From Tubiluchus corallicola (Eukaryota > Priapulida > Priapulimorpha > Priapulimorphida > Tubiluchidae): DNA of 53,688 nucleotides. The stretch spans positions 1 through 53,688 of the forward strand of contig JAQGDQ010001229.1 of the NCBI GenBank assembly GCA_030141605.1, given 5' to 3'. The translations under genes and the position numbers were made by a program. Below are positions 36,699 through 47,538 of this stretch, in pieces. Within the stretch, counting starts at the first letter, position 1, and every line of letters starts with the position of its first letter. The notes under the pieces were generated by a model. The model saw nothing but the letters and a program-made list of their open reading frames with translations. It searched no databases and was not told the origin of the DNA.

Positions 36699-37340
36699 GT
36701 AATTTTAATTTGTCAGTTGTCTTTGTCAGTTTTTTAATTTAATATTTGTTGGAATCTTGATTTGTTACTGAATTTTTGATATTCGGGTCTAACTAGAAAT
36801 AGCGGAGTTAGTGAATAATCCAAGTTGTAGCATTTTGAAGCAATGTAATTTTTTTAACAACGATGAACACCAACCCAAAACTAGTCTGTATGATTTTAGA
36901 GAAACATTTTGTTATACCTGTAAGAACATGGGTAAGATGAATATGAAGCATGTATACAAGCAGACTAGCATTCACTAATGAAGTGCTCTCTTCCGCACCA
37001 GGAACCATCCTGAGGTTTTAGCTCACTGTACGGTTCGAGGCTGATTACCAGGGTGTGATTAACGCCATTGTTATGAGAATTTAAAGATTGTTATGAGAAG
37101 ACAAGTGCATCCTGGTACACTTAAACAATAACACAGTTTTTTATAATAGCCGTTTTATAACGACACCTAAACTATAATTTAAATTGGTGCTGGTTCATTC
37201 TTGATTGACATCTTGCTTCTTAATAGAAACCTTTACCTTTGTGTAAGACATCAGCACAGCTGTGGCATTAGACATGATGTGCACTTAGACATGTGTAAAA
37301 TAACAGAAGATTTTACCAAGTGGTTTATTCTCACTATAAG

Positions 37341-38031
37341 TAGGGGTGAGCATTCTCTACTAGAAAGCAAATTCGAATCGAACCGAATTTCAGTATTTTG
37401 AATCCAAATCAAATTCGAATTGAGTTTGAAAGATTTTCGAACAAGTTTTTGAACCAACAGTAAAAAGTGGTCTTACGAATATCATGCATGGTACTTGATT
37501 ATGTTCTGCAATAAAAACACTATTACAGTCGACCCTTGTTAAACCGGACTAATTGGGGGGGAGGAGGGTGGTCCGGTGTAGCCGATTGTCCGATTTATCC
37601 GATATGCCTATATATGGTCTATATTATACAGGAATAATCACCTTAATAAGGCCTATATACATTGCACTATATACTATACTGTATATTACTTTAAAATAGT
37701 TAACCTGTGAGGATAAAGAAATTATTGTACAGTAGGTAGGTCGTGTTGTGTTTAGCGCTCGGGCTCGGACGGAAATCGGTCAGTTTCCTTTACCACGGAC
37801 GACGTCCGTCTTATCCGATATCCGGGCTAACGGGGTCCGGTTTAACGGGTCGACTGTACTTTGTTAAAAATCTTGTTCAGAAACTGCAGCTAAACTGTGC
37901 TGACTGCACGCTGTTTCAAACATTTGTGGCTGAAGTGCTGAATTATTCAAATCTATAATTTTAGGTTTGAATTGAATTTGAACTAAAAAAACTCATTTGA
38001 ATCGAATTCGAACATTCGATGCTCGCCCCTA
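37341..38031. mobile_element. hAT-like MITE, interrupted by a Tigger-like MITE
   Basis: Ends TAGGGGTGAGCAT and ATGCTCGCCCCTA are inverted repeats with one mismatch. The 8-bp flanks ACTATAAG (37333-37340) and ACTATAAA (38032-38039) form a target duplication typical of hAT elements. Inner AATTCGAAT-rich sequence lies near both ends. The element is split by the insertion at 37526-37856. Confidence 0.8.
37526..37856. mobile_element. Tigger/pogo-like MITE nested in a hAT-like MITE
   Basis: A 331-bp element with ends CAGTCGACCCTTGTTAAACC and GTTTAACGGGTCGACTG, flanked by TA on both sides. TCCGATTTATCCGATAT occurs internally. No coding frame. It inserted into the hAT-like element and is therefore younger than it. 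Confidence 0.85.
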
Positions 38032-38112
38032 ACTATAAAGCAGCACAATTTCTAATAACTTTCTCGCTGATTTTATTAGTGTTGATGACAATTACAAATG
38101 ATTTTCTTGCAG

Positions 38113-38237
38113 GTGGCCCTCGTCCAACCGTCCCTCCGTATGATGCGTCTGTCGTCCAATCAAAACTTAGCAAAACTAACGTCAAGTTGAGGATGGTGGA
38201 AGCTCTTTCATCTACGGCTGTGCGGTTGAACTGGGAG
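38113..38237 (+). CDS. robo: robo exon j: start of FN3-2
   Basis: The exon covers residues 489-530. The acceptor is TTTTCTTGCAG and the donor GAG|GTGAGAT. It contains a linker, then SKLSKTNVKLRMVEALSS and TAVRLNWE, matching the vertebrate Robo pattern LHLHNPTVLSSSSIEVHW. A 49-bp minisatellite with about 32 copies begins 107 bp after the donor. The exon ends at phase 0. Confidence 0.93.
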
Positions 38238-38344
38238 GTGAGATTTCTTTCCTTGTCGATGGATGTGATATTGTCTGTTCAGTCATGTGCTGCTGCCACA
38301 AATTGATTCTTTTGATTCTTGAAATTAAACGTCGGTAATGAAAT

Positions 38345-39912
38345 GTCAAAAAATTTCTAAATCCTGTAGTCTACACCATCACATCAGACGCTTGACAAAA
38401 AATTTCTAAATTCTGTAGTCTACACCATCACACCAGACGCTTGACAAAAAATTTCTAAATTCTGTAGTCTACACCATCACACCAGATGCTTGACATAAAA
38501 TTTCTAAATTCTGTAGTCTACACCATCAAACCAGATGCTTGACATAAAATTTCTAAATTCTATAGTCTACACCATCACGCCAGATGCTTGACATAAAATT
38601 TCTAAATTCTGTAGTCTACACCATCACACCAGATGCTTGACATAAAATTTCTAAATTCTGTAGTCTACACCATCACACCAGATGCTTGACATAAAATTTC
38701 TAAATTCTATAGTCTACACCATCACACCAGATGCTTGACATAAAATTTCTAAATTCTATAGTCTACACCATCACACCAGATGCTTGACATAAAATTTCTA
38801 AATTCTGTAGTCTACACCATCACACCAGATGCTTGACATAAAATTTCTAAATTCTGTAGTCTACACCATCACACCAGATGCTTGACATAAAATTTCTAAA
38901 TTCTATAGTCTACACCATCACACCAGATGCTTGACATAAAATTTCTAAATTCTATAGTCTACACCATCACACCAGATGCTTGACATAAAATTTCTAAATT
39001 CTGTGGTCTACACCATCACGCCAGATGCTTGACATAAAATTTCTAAATTCTGTGGTCTACACCATCACACCAGATGCTTGACATAAAATTTCTAAATTCT
39101 GTAGTCTACACCATCAAACCAGATGCTTGACATAAAATTTCTAAATTCTGTAGTCTACACCATCACACCAGATGCTTGACATAAAATTTCTAAATTCTAT
39201 AGTCTACACCATCACACCAGATGCTTGACATAAAATTTCTAAATTCTGTGGTCTACACCATCACGCCAGATGCTTGACATAAAATTTCTAAATTCTGTGG
39301 TCTACACCATCACGCCAGATGCTTGACATAAAATTTCTAAATTCTATAGTCTACACCATCACACCAGATGCTTGACATAAAATTTCTAAATTCTGTGGTC
39401 TACACCATCACGCCAGATGCTTGACATAAAATTTCTAAATTCTGTGGTCTACACCATCACACCAGATGCTTGACATAAAATTTCTAAATTCTATAGTCTA
39501 CACCATCACACCAGATGCTTGACATAAAATTTCTAAATTCTGTGGTCTACACCATCACGCCAGATGCTTGACATAAAATTTCTAAATTCTGTAGTCTACA
39601 CCATCACGCCAGATGCTTGACAAAAAATTTCTAAATTCTGTAGTCTACACCATCAAACCAGATGCTTGACATAAAATTTCTAAATTCTATAGTCTACACC
39701 ATCACACCAGATGCTTGACATAAAATTTCTAAATTCTGTGGTCTACACCATCACGCCAGATGCTTGACAAAAAATTTCTAAATTCTGTAGTCTACACCAT
39801 CAAACCAGATGCTTGACATAAAATTTCTAAATTCTATAGTCTACACCATCACACCAGATGCTTGACAAAAAATTTCTAAATTCTGTAGTCTACACCATCA
39901 CACCAGACACTT
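38345..39912. repeat. 49-bp minisatellite, about 32 copies
   Basis: Units of 49 bp (AAAATTTCTAAATTCTGTAG, TCTACACCATCACACCAG, ATGCTTGACAT). Copies vary at few sites (GTAGTC/GTGGTC/ATAGTC, CACACC/CACGCC/CAAACC, ATGC/ACGC, CATA/CAAA) and neighbouring combinations recur. It starts 107 bp after the exon j donor. Confidence 0.98.
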
Positions 39913-41895
39913 GTCAGCATCTGGTCAGTCAGCCTTTGTTTTTTACTAAACCAGCCTTGACTGAAAATACTACTGTGTGATTCCATTTCTTGAGCTGCTG
40001 CACTTATTTTACAATGAAACTGTAAACTTTGTGCAAGTGGCAAAACTTAGCAACTACGAATAGAGAAATGGCTAGCCTTACTGCTACAGCTTTTAGCTTG
40101 GAAATGTAATTCTAACAAAAACTTAAGTGAAAAAAGCAGTGTCGTTTTGACTCTCATACGCATAAAAATTTGTTTTAAAAAATTCTTTCTTCATATACAG
40201 TTGATCTGAACCAAATCAGACTCATATTTTGCAAAATTATTAGGTCAGTCATATTATGACATTTGTTTATGAAAACCAATATAAAAAATTGGTCCTTGAA
40301 ATGCAATAAACAAAGTGGTTATGCTAGGTGCGAACACATGTCTTTAGGTTGTACTGAAGTATATCGCTAAGCAGCGGCCGACCAGCTATGTGGCACCTGG
40401 CAATTGTTAGTATATGTAGTTTGTACTAGAGAGAAAAGAAATATGTAATAAATTTGAAAAGGGAAAAGTTAGTTAGGTCAGTAAGAACATGATAGTGCTA
40501 AAAAACAGTTTGGAGAAAGAAGGTCATGGGAGTAGGTTTACATATTATAGTTTTAGTTTTTTGAGAGGTGATTATATTCTCATTTTTGTAGGAGTGTAAT
40601 TAATAATTATAAAATAGTTTGTATTAATGGAGAGAAATTTTGTATACGTATAGTTATATATTTTTTCAACAATATGTTATGAAAGGAGTAAGGAAAACAA
40701 AAAACAAATACAAATACAGGTTTTTGGAGTCATCAGGAGGAACTTGAGAGTCGGAATTTACCTAATTAGCAGGTCGAAACATCTGGTCTAGGCCTACCTC
40801 TGATATTAATCCGAAATTCTAATACCCTGTGCACCACTAGTTAACAATTTACTGTAACGTGAGTTACTGTATGGGATGTCGTCAAGTTGGTTTTTAATTC
40901 AGCAATTTTAAAGTCGGATATTAGTAATTGTTCAGAAGCTTAAAGCAAAACCGGATTCAATCGTAAACTGTAGGTGAAAACAGTCTACTCTTTAAAACAT
41001 TTGTGTTTTTATCTTAAAACTTGCCGAGTTTTAGTACAACAAACTGAATACCTTACAGTAGCACAGCACTTCAATATTCGCTTTCGCAAACACGTGCAAC
41101 ACGCTCGTGGAATATTTTTCCTGTTGAAAATTGTTAGTTTATGATGTCATCAATAATTGGGCTCGCCCACCATTAATTAAGTTTTTAATCTATTATTTAG
41201 TTATCAGAAACGCTTTTGCTGTATTAATTGTGTTAAAATGTATACTTTTTATCGGAATTGAAAATGGAGTAGCATATGAAAGATGTAATTGCAATTCTAA
41301 AATTCGTTGTATACTAAACTTTGTAAAATAACTTAACATAATATAATATAATTGTAATATTTAACCACTGTAAACACCGTTTATTATTATTATTATTATT
41401 ATCATTACTGTGTTTTATTGTATATTGTGTAGACGATTATACCCCATGTGTGGGGTTTTGTCTGTGTAGTTTTTACCTTCATTGTAATGTAATGCATTGT
41501 TTATGTAATGTTTTGTAACTTGTAATTGTAATTGTATGGCTTGTAAATCGTCAGTAAATATATTTATGAAAAACCATCCTGTCTTCCTTTAAGTCCAAGG
41601 TTCAAAACTTTTCATTACTGATGCACTTAATTTAGTTTAAGTATGAAAGGTGGTTTTATACTTCTGCTTACCCAATCAGTTGTTTAGTCTGTACAGTCAG
41701 TAATTTGTGTAAGTGTAAATTTGTTCGCTTTGTTTACAAGTACTTTGAACTTGTTTTCCTTTAAAATATAACGACAAGTAAATGTTGTTTTTAGAAAAAC
41801 GTGTTTTTACACAGACTATATGTACAGACCGTACAAATGCTTATTCATTGTTTTCTGTAATTAATATTTGATGCACTTTACTTTGCTGTTTTTAG
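39913..41895. other. intron j/k, right part
   Basis: AT-rich intron of about 2 kb with a TTA microsatellite near 41380-41402. The segment at about 41340-41580 has the look of a retroelement 3' UTR (TTTGTAACTTGTAATTG, AATATATTTATG), but I cannot assign it. No exon seen. Confidence 0.5.
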
Positions 41896-42112
41896 ACAAC
41901 CGGTAACAAGGAGTACATTCAAGGATTTTACATTCGCTATCGAACAGGCGACAACGACTACGACACGGACAGAGTGCTCGATCCGAGCGCCACCTCATTT
42001 CTGTTAGAGGGTTTATCTAAATACGTGCAGTACGACTTCCAAGTTTTACCCTTTTATGATATCGTGGAAGGCAGAGTGAGCAACACCATAACACAACAGA
42101 CTTTTGAAGATG
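41896..42112 (+). CDS. robo: robo exon k: rest of FN3-2
   Basis: The exon covers residues 531-602 plus one base. The acceptor is TTGCTGTTTTTAG and the donor GATG|GTATATT. KEYIQGFYIRYR matches Robo SQYIQGYKILYR. LLEGLSKYVQYDFQVLPFYD corresponds to the family stretch IPDLRKGVNYEIKARPFFN. The end, TQQTFED, resembles FAKTLEE. Confidence 0.95.
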
Positions 42113-42345
42113 GTATATTTATAGCTTTGGTTGCCATAGAAAACTAATTGTGTGTAAACTATAACTTTCATTTTGCATTAAGTTTATATTGTTTCTGAAA
42201 AGGAAATTTTAACTGGTATTTCATTAATACAAATTATTCGTCTAAAGAATATTTTGAAAGCAATGGATATTTACAAGTGTATTTTTATGATAAGTTGTTG
42301 AAATGCTGTGTTATTTGAAGTCTTTCATTTTGTCTTCATACAATG

Positions 42346-42380
<35 letters not shown>

Positions 42381-42540
42381 TGTGGTGCTTGCTGATGTGA
42401 TTCTAACTTTATCTCTCCGTGGAGAGATATCTCTTTATATCTTTCGCCACCCCATCTCTACATACTTTTCATAATTTGTTGTATTTGCATTATAAATATT
42501 ATAATAGAGATAAATAAACCTTTGAATTGAATTGAATTGT
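42346..42540 (+). mobile_element. TTG microsatellite and probable LINE 3' end
   Basis: About 11 TTG units (42346-42378) are followed by a segment ending AGATAAATAAACCTTTG and three ATTGA pentamers. AATAAA followed by a short pentamer tail is typical of CR1/L2-like LINE 3' ends. The family is not established. Confidence 0.5.
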
Positions 42541-42897
42541 GGATTTTTCATGAAGCTGTATAATCAAGATTTTTTGTAGTTCTAATTAATACTCAAAATT
42601 TAGTTTAATGGACAATGGACACGAGAATGTGTGGTTGGGGGAGGGGCGGGGGAGAAGGGAGGATGCGCAACAATGCAGAATTATAACAATACGGGTGATT
42701 TGTACACAGTGGTAAAAAATTTATTCCTTGAATTGACCAGTGACTCGTGTTTGCAAAACTTTTCAATTTCGTTAGATGCCTTATAAAGAAAAGGAAATTA
42801 GCATGAAACGTAACTATGACAATTAAATATCAAATTTACAAAAGATAAACATGTGAATCAACATGGAGAATTTTCAAATATCCTTTTCTTGTTTTAG

Positions 42898-43013
42898 CTC
42901 CCTCAGCACCACCCCAGAACATTCAGCCGGTAGTGACCAGCTTGACCAGCATCGCAGTCTATTGGGATGATCCGCCTCCGGAGCACAGAAACGGCGTCAT
43001 TATTGCTTACAAG
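42898..43013 (+). CDS. robo: robo exon l: start of FN3-3
   Basis: The exon covers residues 603-641. The acceptor is TTTCTTGTTTTAG and the donor AAG|GTACGTT. APSAPPQNIQPVV opens FN3-3 (EAPSAPPQGVTV in vertebrates). IAVYWDDPPPEHRNGVIIAYK is the B-C region with the conserved NG turn. Phase 0 at its end. Confidence 0.95.
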
Positions 43014-43443
43014 GTACGTTCATGAGTTTTTCATGTGAATTACTGCACTTGTTGAAAGTGTTCACATAGTCGATTGGTTTACTACGATTTATCGTTTGAA
43101 TACAAGGTGTTGTACTAATTGTAAATTTATGCTAATTAAAACTAATTGATAGATGTAAATTGTAACTAGGTTAAAGTAAGTGCAAAGAGGGAAAGCAGAT
43201 GCTTTGGCATTTGAAGCAAAGATGAGTTACGTGAATATATTTAAACCAAAGAGTTTGTGTACGTATGACTTACCGCGGTACTGAAGCTGTCGCTTCTCCT
43301 CTTTATACCACTAACTTAGATATGCAGAGTGAAAAGCAGACAATTGACAATGTTTTTTTATTAAGGTAACCTATGTTTTTTTGTAATTACTGTATTTAAC
43401 CATGTGTGCAATCTATATTAGAAGCTGTTTGCATTTTCCGCAG

Positions 43444-43615
43444 GTGCATTGCCTTGGCAACGAGTCGAGGTACCACGACAATGTGACAGTCGACATCGGA
43501 GAGCATTCCGTTCAGCTGCGCAACTTGACGACTGGCATCTTGTATGAGATTCTGATTGCTGCTCAAACTAGCAAGGGTGTTGGCGTGTACAGCCAACCAT
43601 ACTTTATTAAGTTAG
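43444..43615 (+). CDS. robo: robo exon m: rest of FN3-3
   Basis: The exon covers residues 642-698 plus one base. The acceptor is GCATTTTCCGCAG and the donor TTAG|GTAAGTC. VHCLGNESRYHDNVTVD is among the strongest Robo signatures (VWCLGNETRYHINKTVD in vertebrates). NES and NVT are potential N-glycosylation sites. TGILYEILIAAQTSKGVGVYS matches PGIRYSVEVAASTGAGSGV. The intron that follows carries the 1-kb triplet-repeat block. Confidence 0.96.
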
Positions 43616-43882
43616 GTAAGTCATCGTGTTCCAACACATCAAAATGCATTTTTCTTTGCATGAATATAGAAAAACCAATGCGATTTGTGCTCTTGATGAT
43701 TCTCTACTCTTGTGCTTTTCCCTTGTTTCATTTACTTGCTGTATTTCTGTGTTTTGTCATGTGATTGTTAAACAAACTCCCCCAAGAAATTGGTTTTTCT
43801 CTTTTTTACATCAAGATAAATTACAGCAATAGTTTGAAGCATCGTGGTTTTTCTCCTTAATTATTGGATTTTTAAATAAGTG

Positions 43883-43946
43883 TAGTAGTGGTGGTGGTGG
43901 TGGCTGTGGCGGTGGCGGCGGCGGCAGGAGCAGCAGTAGTAGTAGT

Positions 43947-43978
<32 letters not shown>

Positions 43979-43994
43979 CAGCAGCAGTAGCAGT

Positions 43995-44059
<65 letters not shown>

Positions 44060-44872
44060 TGGCAGTGGCAGTGGCAGTGGCAGTGGCGGTGGTGGTGGTG
44101 GTGGTGGTGGTGGTGGTGGTGGTGGTGGTGGTGGTGGCAGCGGCAGCAGTAGCAGCGGCGGCGGCAGCGGCGGCGGCGGCAGCGGTGGCAGTGGTGGTGG
44201 CATTGGCAGCAGCGGTGGCAGTGGCAGTGGCAGCCCTAGCGGTGGTAGCGGTAGCGGTGGCGGCGGCGGCGGCGGTGGCGGTGGTGGTATTGGTGGCGGT
44301 GGCAGTGGCGGCAGCGGCGGTGGCGGTGGCGGTGGCGGCGGTGGCAGCGGTGGCGGCAGCGGCGGTGGCGGTGGTGGTGGCTGGTGGCAGCGGCGGCGGC
44401 GGCGGTAACGGTGGCAGCCCTGGCGGTGGTGGCGGCAGCAGCGGCGGCGGCGGCGGCAGCGGCGGCGGCAGCGGTGGCAGTGGCGGTGGTGTTGGTAGCG
44501 GTGGCAGCAGCGGCGGTAGCAGTGGCAGCCCTAGCGGTGGTGGGAAGTGGCAGCGGCGACGGCAGCAGTGGCAGTAGCAGCCTAGCAGTAGTAGGAAGTA
44601 GCAGCAGCAGCAGCAGTAGCAGTAGCAGCAGCAGTAGCAGCAGCAGCAGTAGCAGTAGCAGTAGCAGCCCTAGCAGTAGTTGTAGTAGCAGTAGCAGCAG
44701 CAGCAGCAGTAACAGTAGCAGCAGGAGTAGCAGTAGCAGTAGCAGTAGCAGTAGCAGCAGCAGCAGCAGTAGTAACAGTAGCAGCAGCAGTAGCAGCAGC
44801 AGTAGTAGTAGCAGCAGCAGCAGCAGTAGCAGCAGCAGTAGCAGTAGCAGTAGCAGTAGCAGCAGTAGTAAA
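43883..44872. repeat. trinucleotide repeat block (GTG, CAG, GGC types), about 1 kb
   Basis: Almost the whole block is triplets in one register. It starts with GTG/GGC units, has about 19 perfect CAG units near 44000-44055, about 17 GGT units near 44090-44135, a mixed GGC/GGT/CAG section, then CAG/TAG-rich units to 44872. It sits in the intron between FN3-3 and the transmembrane exon, ending 109 bp before the acceptor. Long open frames (polyA/V/G, polyL, polyS) on both strands are artefacts. Confidence 0.98.
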
Positions 44873-44981
44873 ATCTTTATTTTCCATTTTAAAAACATTG
44901 ACCATCTCTTTTTCATCTCTGACATATTATTAATTTTCTCACTTTTATTTGTTTATTTACCAATATTCTTTTTTGTTCTAG

Positions 44982-45161
44982 ATGAGGATGCGCTAGCGAC
45001 AAACGGAGGATCTTCCGGCGGTTTCCGAGACGTCGTTAAAAAGCCGTGGTTTATCGGTACCATCGGCAGCATCCTAGTCCTGCTGCTCACTGTCTTCGCC
45101 ATTTGGCTCATAAGAACAAAGTTTCAGTCCAAAAAGAAGCTGATCAACGGACCTTATAATG
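44982..45161 (+). CDS. robo: robo exon n: juxtamembrane and transmembrane segment
   Basis: The exon covers residues 699-758 plus one base. The acceptor is TTTTTTGTTCTAG, preceded by about 40 bases of pyrimidine-rich sequence that separates it from the CAG/GTG repeats. The donor is ATG|GTAATTT. DVVKKPWFIGTIGS is the Robo pre-membrane motif (DVVKQPAFIAGIGA in vertebrates). The hydrophobic helix spans about residues 721-742 (WFIG...AIWLI), followed by the basic stop-transfer run RTKFQSKKK. Phase 1 to phase 1, so skipping it would give a soluble or misanchored product without a frameshift. Confidence 0.96.
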
Positions 45162-45672
45162 GTAATTTATTTTTATTTGCAGTACAAATTGTGTGTTTAT
45201 TGAACATGTTTAAGTAAATTTATTTAAAATCATTTGCTTTGTTTTCAATTTACCAAACATGAGATCTCTGCCTATGATGCTGTTTTGGCACAGAGTTTAC
45301 TTGAGTTGTTGTAAGCTTGCTTTTCTTTATTATGGGGAAAATTGATTCCTCAAGGCTAATCCTTACTGTTGCCTTACTGTATTTTAGGAGAACCCTGCAT
45401 CCTCACTTTTGGCCATGAATGGTTTCCCTAATTAACGTTAGTGACATCTTTTTAGATTATCAGCTTTGATGTTAATTTCCTCATTGCGAGTTATTTTTTA
45501 TAGCAATCGTGATGCAATGATTTACATGATTTGTCTATTGGACTTGACTATATCTTCCCGGTATGTGTACATCGTTGAAAATTATTCTCCAAGGACTAAT
45601 GTAGCAATCTTGGTATCTCATTTCTTTTTTCATATTCGAAACAGCTTAACTTTCTTTCTCTTCATTATATAG
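45162..45672. other. intron n/o
   Basis: AT-rich 511-bp intron ending in TTCATTATATAGCAG, a tandem NAGNAG acceptor. No element recognised. Confidence 0.7.
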
Positions 45673-45829
45673 CAGTGCCGTCAAAGTCGGACGAGCCAAT
45701 GAGACGAGCAAATATGAATGCCAGAGACGTGTTGTGGGCGGAGCATAATCAGGTGCTAGCAGAGTTGCAGAAAGAGCGAAATATTCTGAATAAACTTGAT
45801 ACCCTACCTCATCATAATGATCTTAACAG
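45673..45829 (+). CDS. robo: robo exon o: cytoplasmic tail, membrane-proximal
   Basis: The exon covers residues 759-810 plus two bases. The acceptor region ATATAG|CAG|TG is a NAGNAG tandem site, so GCA GTG or only GTG may be used, a one-alanine difference at the start. The donor is AACAG|GTAATTC. The sequence is hydrophilic: MRRANMNARDVLWAEHNQ, then VLAELQKERNILNKLD, a short segment with heptad-like hydrophobic spacing that could be helical. I recognise no CC motif here. Its assignment rests on position, splice sites and matching phases (1 in, 2 out). Confidence 0.85.
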
Positions 45830-45884
45830 GTAATTCAATCTAGTTTATTTAATATAAGTGTATTTCTCAGGTACAGTTAACTGT

Positions 45885-46085
45885 GTTGTTGTTGTTGGCA
45901 TCCTTCTGTCTCGAAAGACAATGGATTGTACGCCAAGAGAGTCAGTTATTAATCAAATTGATGGAGCTTCTGCGTCGACTGTGGCTGAGCAGTGCGATCC
46001 TTGAGCGGCAGTTCCGGCTGCAGGTGGCACATAGGAAGGCTGTTTCATCCGGGGGAGGTAGGGCATCTTTCTGATGCCTGCGAGT
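45885..46085 (-). mobile_element. 3' end of a LINE encoding a degraded zinc finger
   Basis: Read on the minus strand the segment ends GAGACAGAAGGATGCCAAC then CAA repeats, the same ending as at 11970-12165. Upstream on that strand it encodes CATCSRNCRSRIALLSHSRR, resembling the C..C..CRSRIGL.SH.R tail found in some LINE-encoded proteins. One zinc-ligand position and the flanking frame are degraded, so this is a dead fragment. Confidence 0.6.
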
Positions 46086-46394
46086 CCTTTTATCCTCTTT
46101 TAAGGACACAGTGTATACATTTATACTCTGTGTACAGTATAAATATACTGTTTTTATGTGATTGTGAATTAACGTCTTGACATAAATTAACGTGATGGTA
46201 AATTTTATAATTAATTAAAAGTAACTTAATTGGCAAGAGAATCGTTTGCTTAATACTTGTCATATGAAAATAGCTTAAGATGGCCTTAGCCAATATCAAT
46301 AGTATTGACTTTATTGACTATACGAATAGTAAGAGCTTTAGCTACTGCATCTTATTGTAATTTTAGTGCATGAAATTGTAGTTATCTATAATAT

Positions 46395-46626
46395 CTTTTT
46401 TCTTGTTCACTCATCCATTCTTTTTTTTTATCGGGTTCACATGACAGTGGGCTTATACAAGCCTTTGCTTCTCTAGTCCACTGCAGTACAGTTATTCTTT
46501 TATGATGACGATAGTGTATGAAACATAACAATTTAATACAATATGATGTAATAATTTTGATGTCACTGTGTGCTTAATGTCATTATATTGTACTGAATGT
46601 TATAATAATAATAATAATAATAAACT
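46395..46626 (+). mobile_element. dispersed retroelement copy A, with (AAT)n tail
   Basis: About 230 bp starting TTGTTCACTCATCCATTC, containing CAGTGGGCTTATACAAGCC and ending in AATAATAATAATAATAAAC. An inverted copy, roughly 90% identical by eye, lies at 50386-50611. A simple-repeat 3' tail and a shorter 5' end than copy B suggest a non-LTR element. Confidence 0.75.
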
Positions 46627-46969
46627 AAAGGCTTCTCAGTTGTTGATAGGAAACTGTGCTGAACTTCTGATCAACCTGATCACATTACTCATTCTGCTCT
46701 CCAGTCATTCATGAAATTGTAGTTAGAACTTGAATTTAATTCTAATTTGTGGACAGTTCATTTAGATGTTTTCCATATTTCATCTCTACTTCTGCATGTT
46801 TTTAAATGCATTTATTCCTTTGAGTGTCCTCACTTTCTGTGCAAGAGTTCTGTCCTGTTGGCTGTTTGCATTTTCTTTTCTGGGTTTAGACTATTGGCCA
46901 CTTTTAAAAAGTGTGCTGACTTTGGAATTAGGAAGCCATATTTCTGATGAGGTACGTTCTGTATTTCAG

Positions 46970-47129
46970 CACGTCAGACTATGCGGAAGTCAACAATATT
47001 CAAACTCCGAATCTGAAGACCTTCTATCGTCAACCGGCTGGAGCAGGTTTAACTCAACCTTATGCCAGCACTAATGTACTAATAGGAAAACCATCTAATA
47101 ATTCTATGAATAGACCACCAATTCCACAG
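46970..47129 (+). CDS. robo: robo exon p: cytoplasmic tail with CC1
   Basis: The exon covers residues 811-864. The acceptor is TCTGTATTTCAG and the donor CACAG|GTGAGGA. IQTPNLKTFYRQP corresponds to FNSPNLKDGRFVNP of vertebrate Robo. QPYASTNVLI (Y842) is CC1, matching PYATTQLI, the tyrosine motif known as an Abl target and DCC contact. An upstream tyrosine in SDYAEV (Y815) is a second candidate phosphorylation site and could be the CC0 equivalent, though I am not sure of that. Phase 2 in, phase 0 out. Confidence 0.94.
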
Positions 47130-47387
47130 GTGAGGAGTACAAAAAACATGCCGGAATTTGTAATTTTTTTTTATTGTAACATTTCCTGCGACCATGCTGT
47201 AAAGTCTGAAAATCAAAAATTGACACCAATTTTGTTTACATTTATCAATTTTTGTGCTTTGCATAATGACGTATGGTTCATCTTTTTAAACGAAATTTTC
47301 AATAGCTTTCGAACCGTTTCGTCCTTTACGGTTGTGCTAAACTGTTCTCAGAACAGGTTGATTCATTTCATGATGTCGTTCTTACAG

Positions 47388-47538
47388 CTGCCCATTGCTC
47401 AGCGGGAGTTTGTTCCCATCATGGCTGCCGTTCCTCCCATGCAGCCGGAGAGGCTGTGCTCCGGCTCGGACGACAGTTGCTTTAAACCGGAAGCGATGAG
47501 CAGTGATACAAATACGGACAATAGTCACCTAAATATAG
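47388..47538 (+). CDS. robo: robo exon q: cytoplasmic linker between CC1 and CC2
   Basis: The exon covers residues 865-914 plus one base. The acceptor is GTCGTTCTTACAG and the donor ATAG|GTATAAA. It has no recognised motif. The sequence is proline- and methionine-rich at first (VPIMAAVPPMQPE) and then rich in serine and acidic residues (SGSDDSC, SSDTNTDN), typical of disordered tail. It is accepted because both splice sites and both phases (0 and 1) fit the neighbours. Confidence 0.85.

Noticed and set aside
43888-44577. Poly-Ala/Val/Gly and poly-Leu proteins
   Set aside because: All frames of a triplet block lack stops, so the frames carry no coding evidence.
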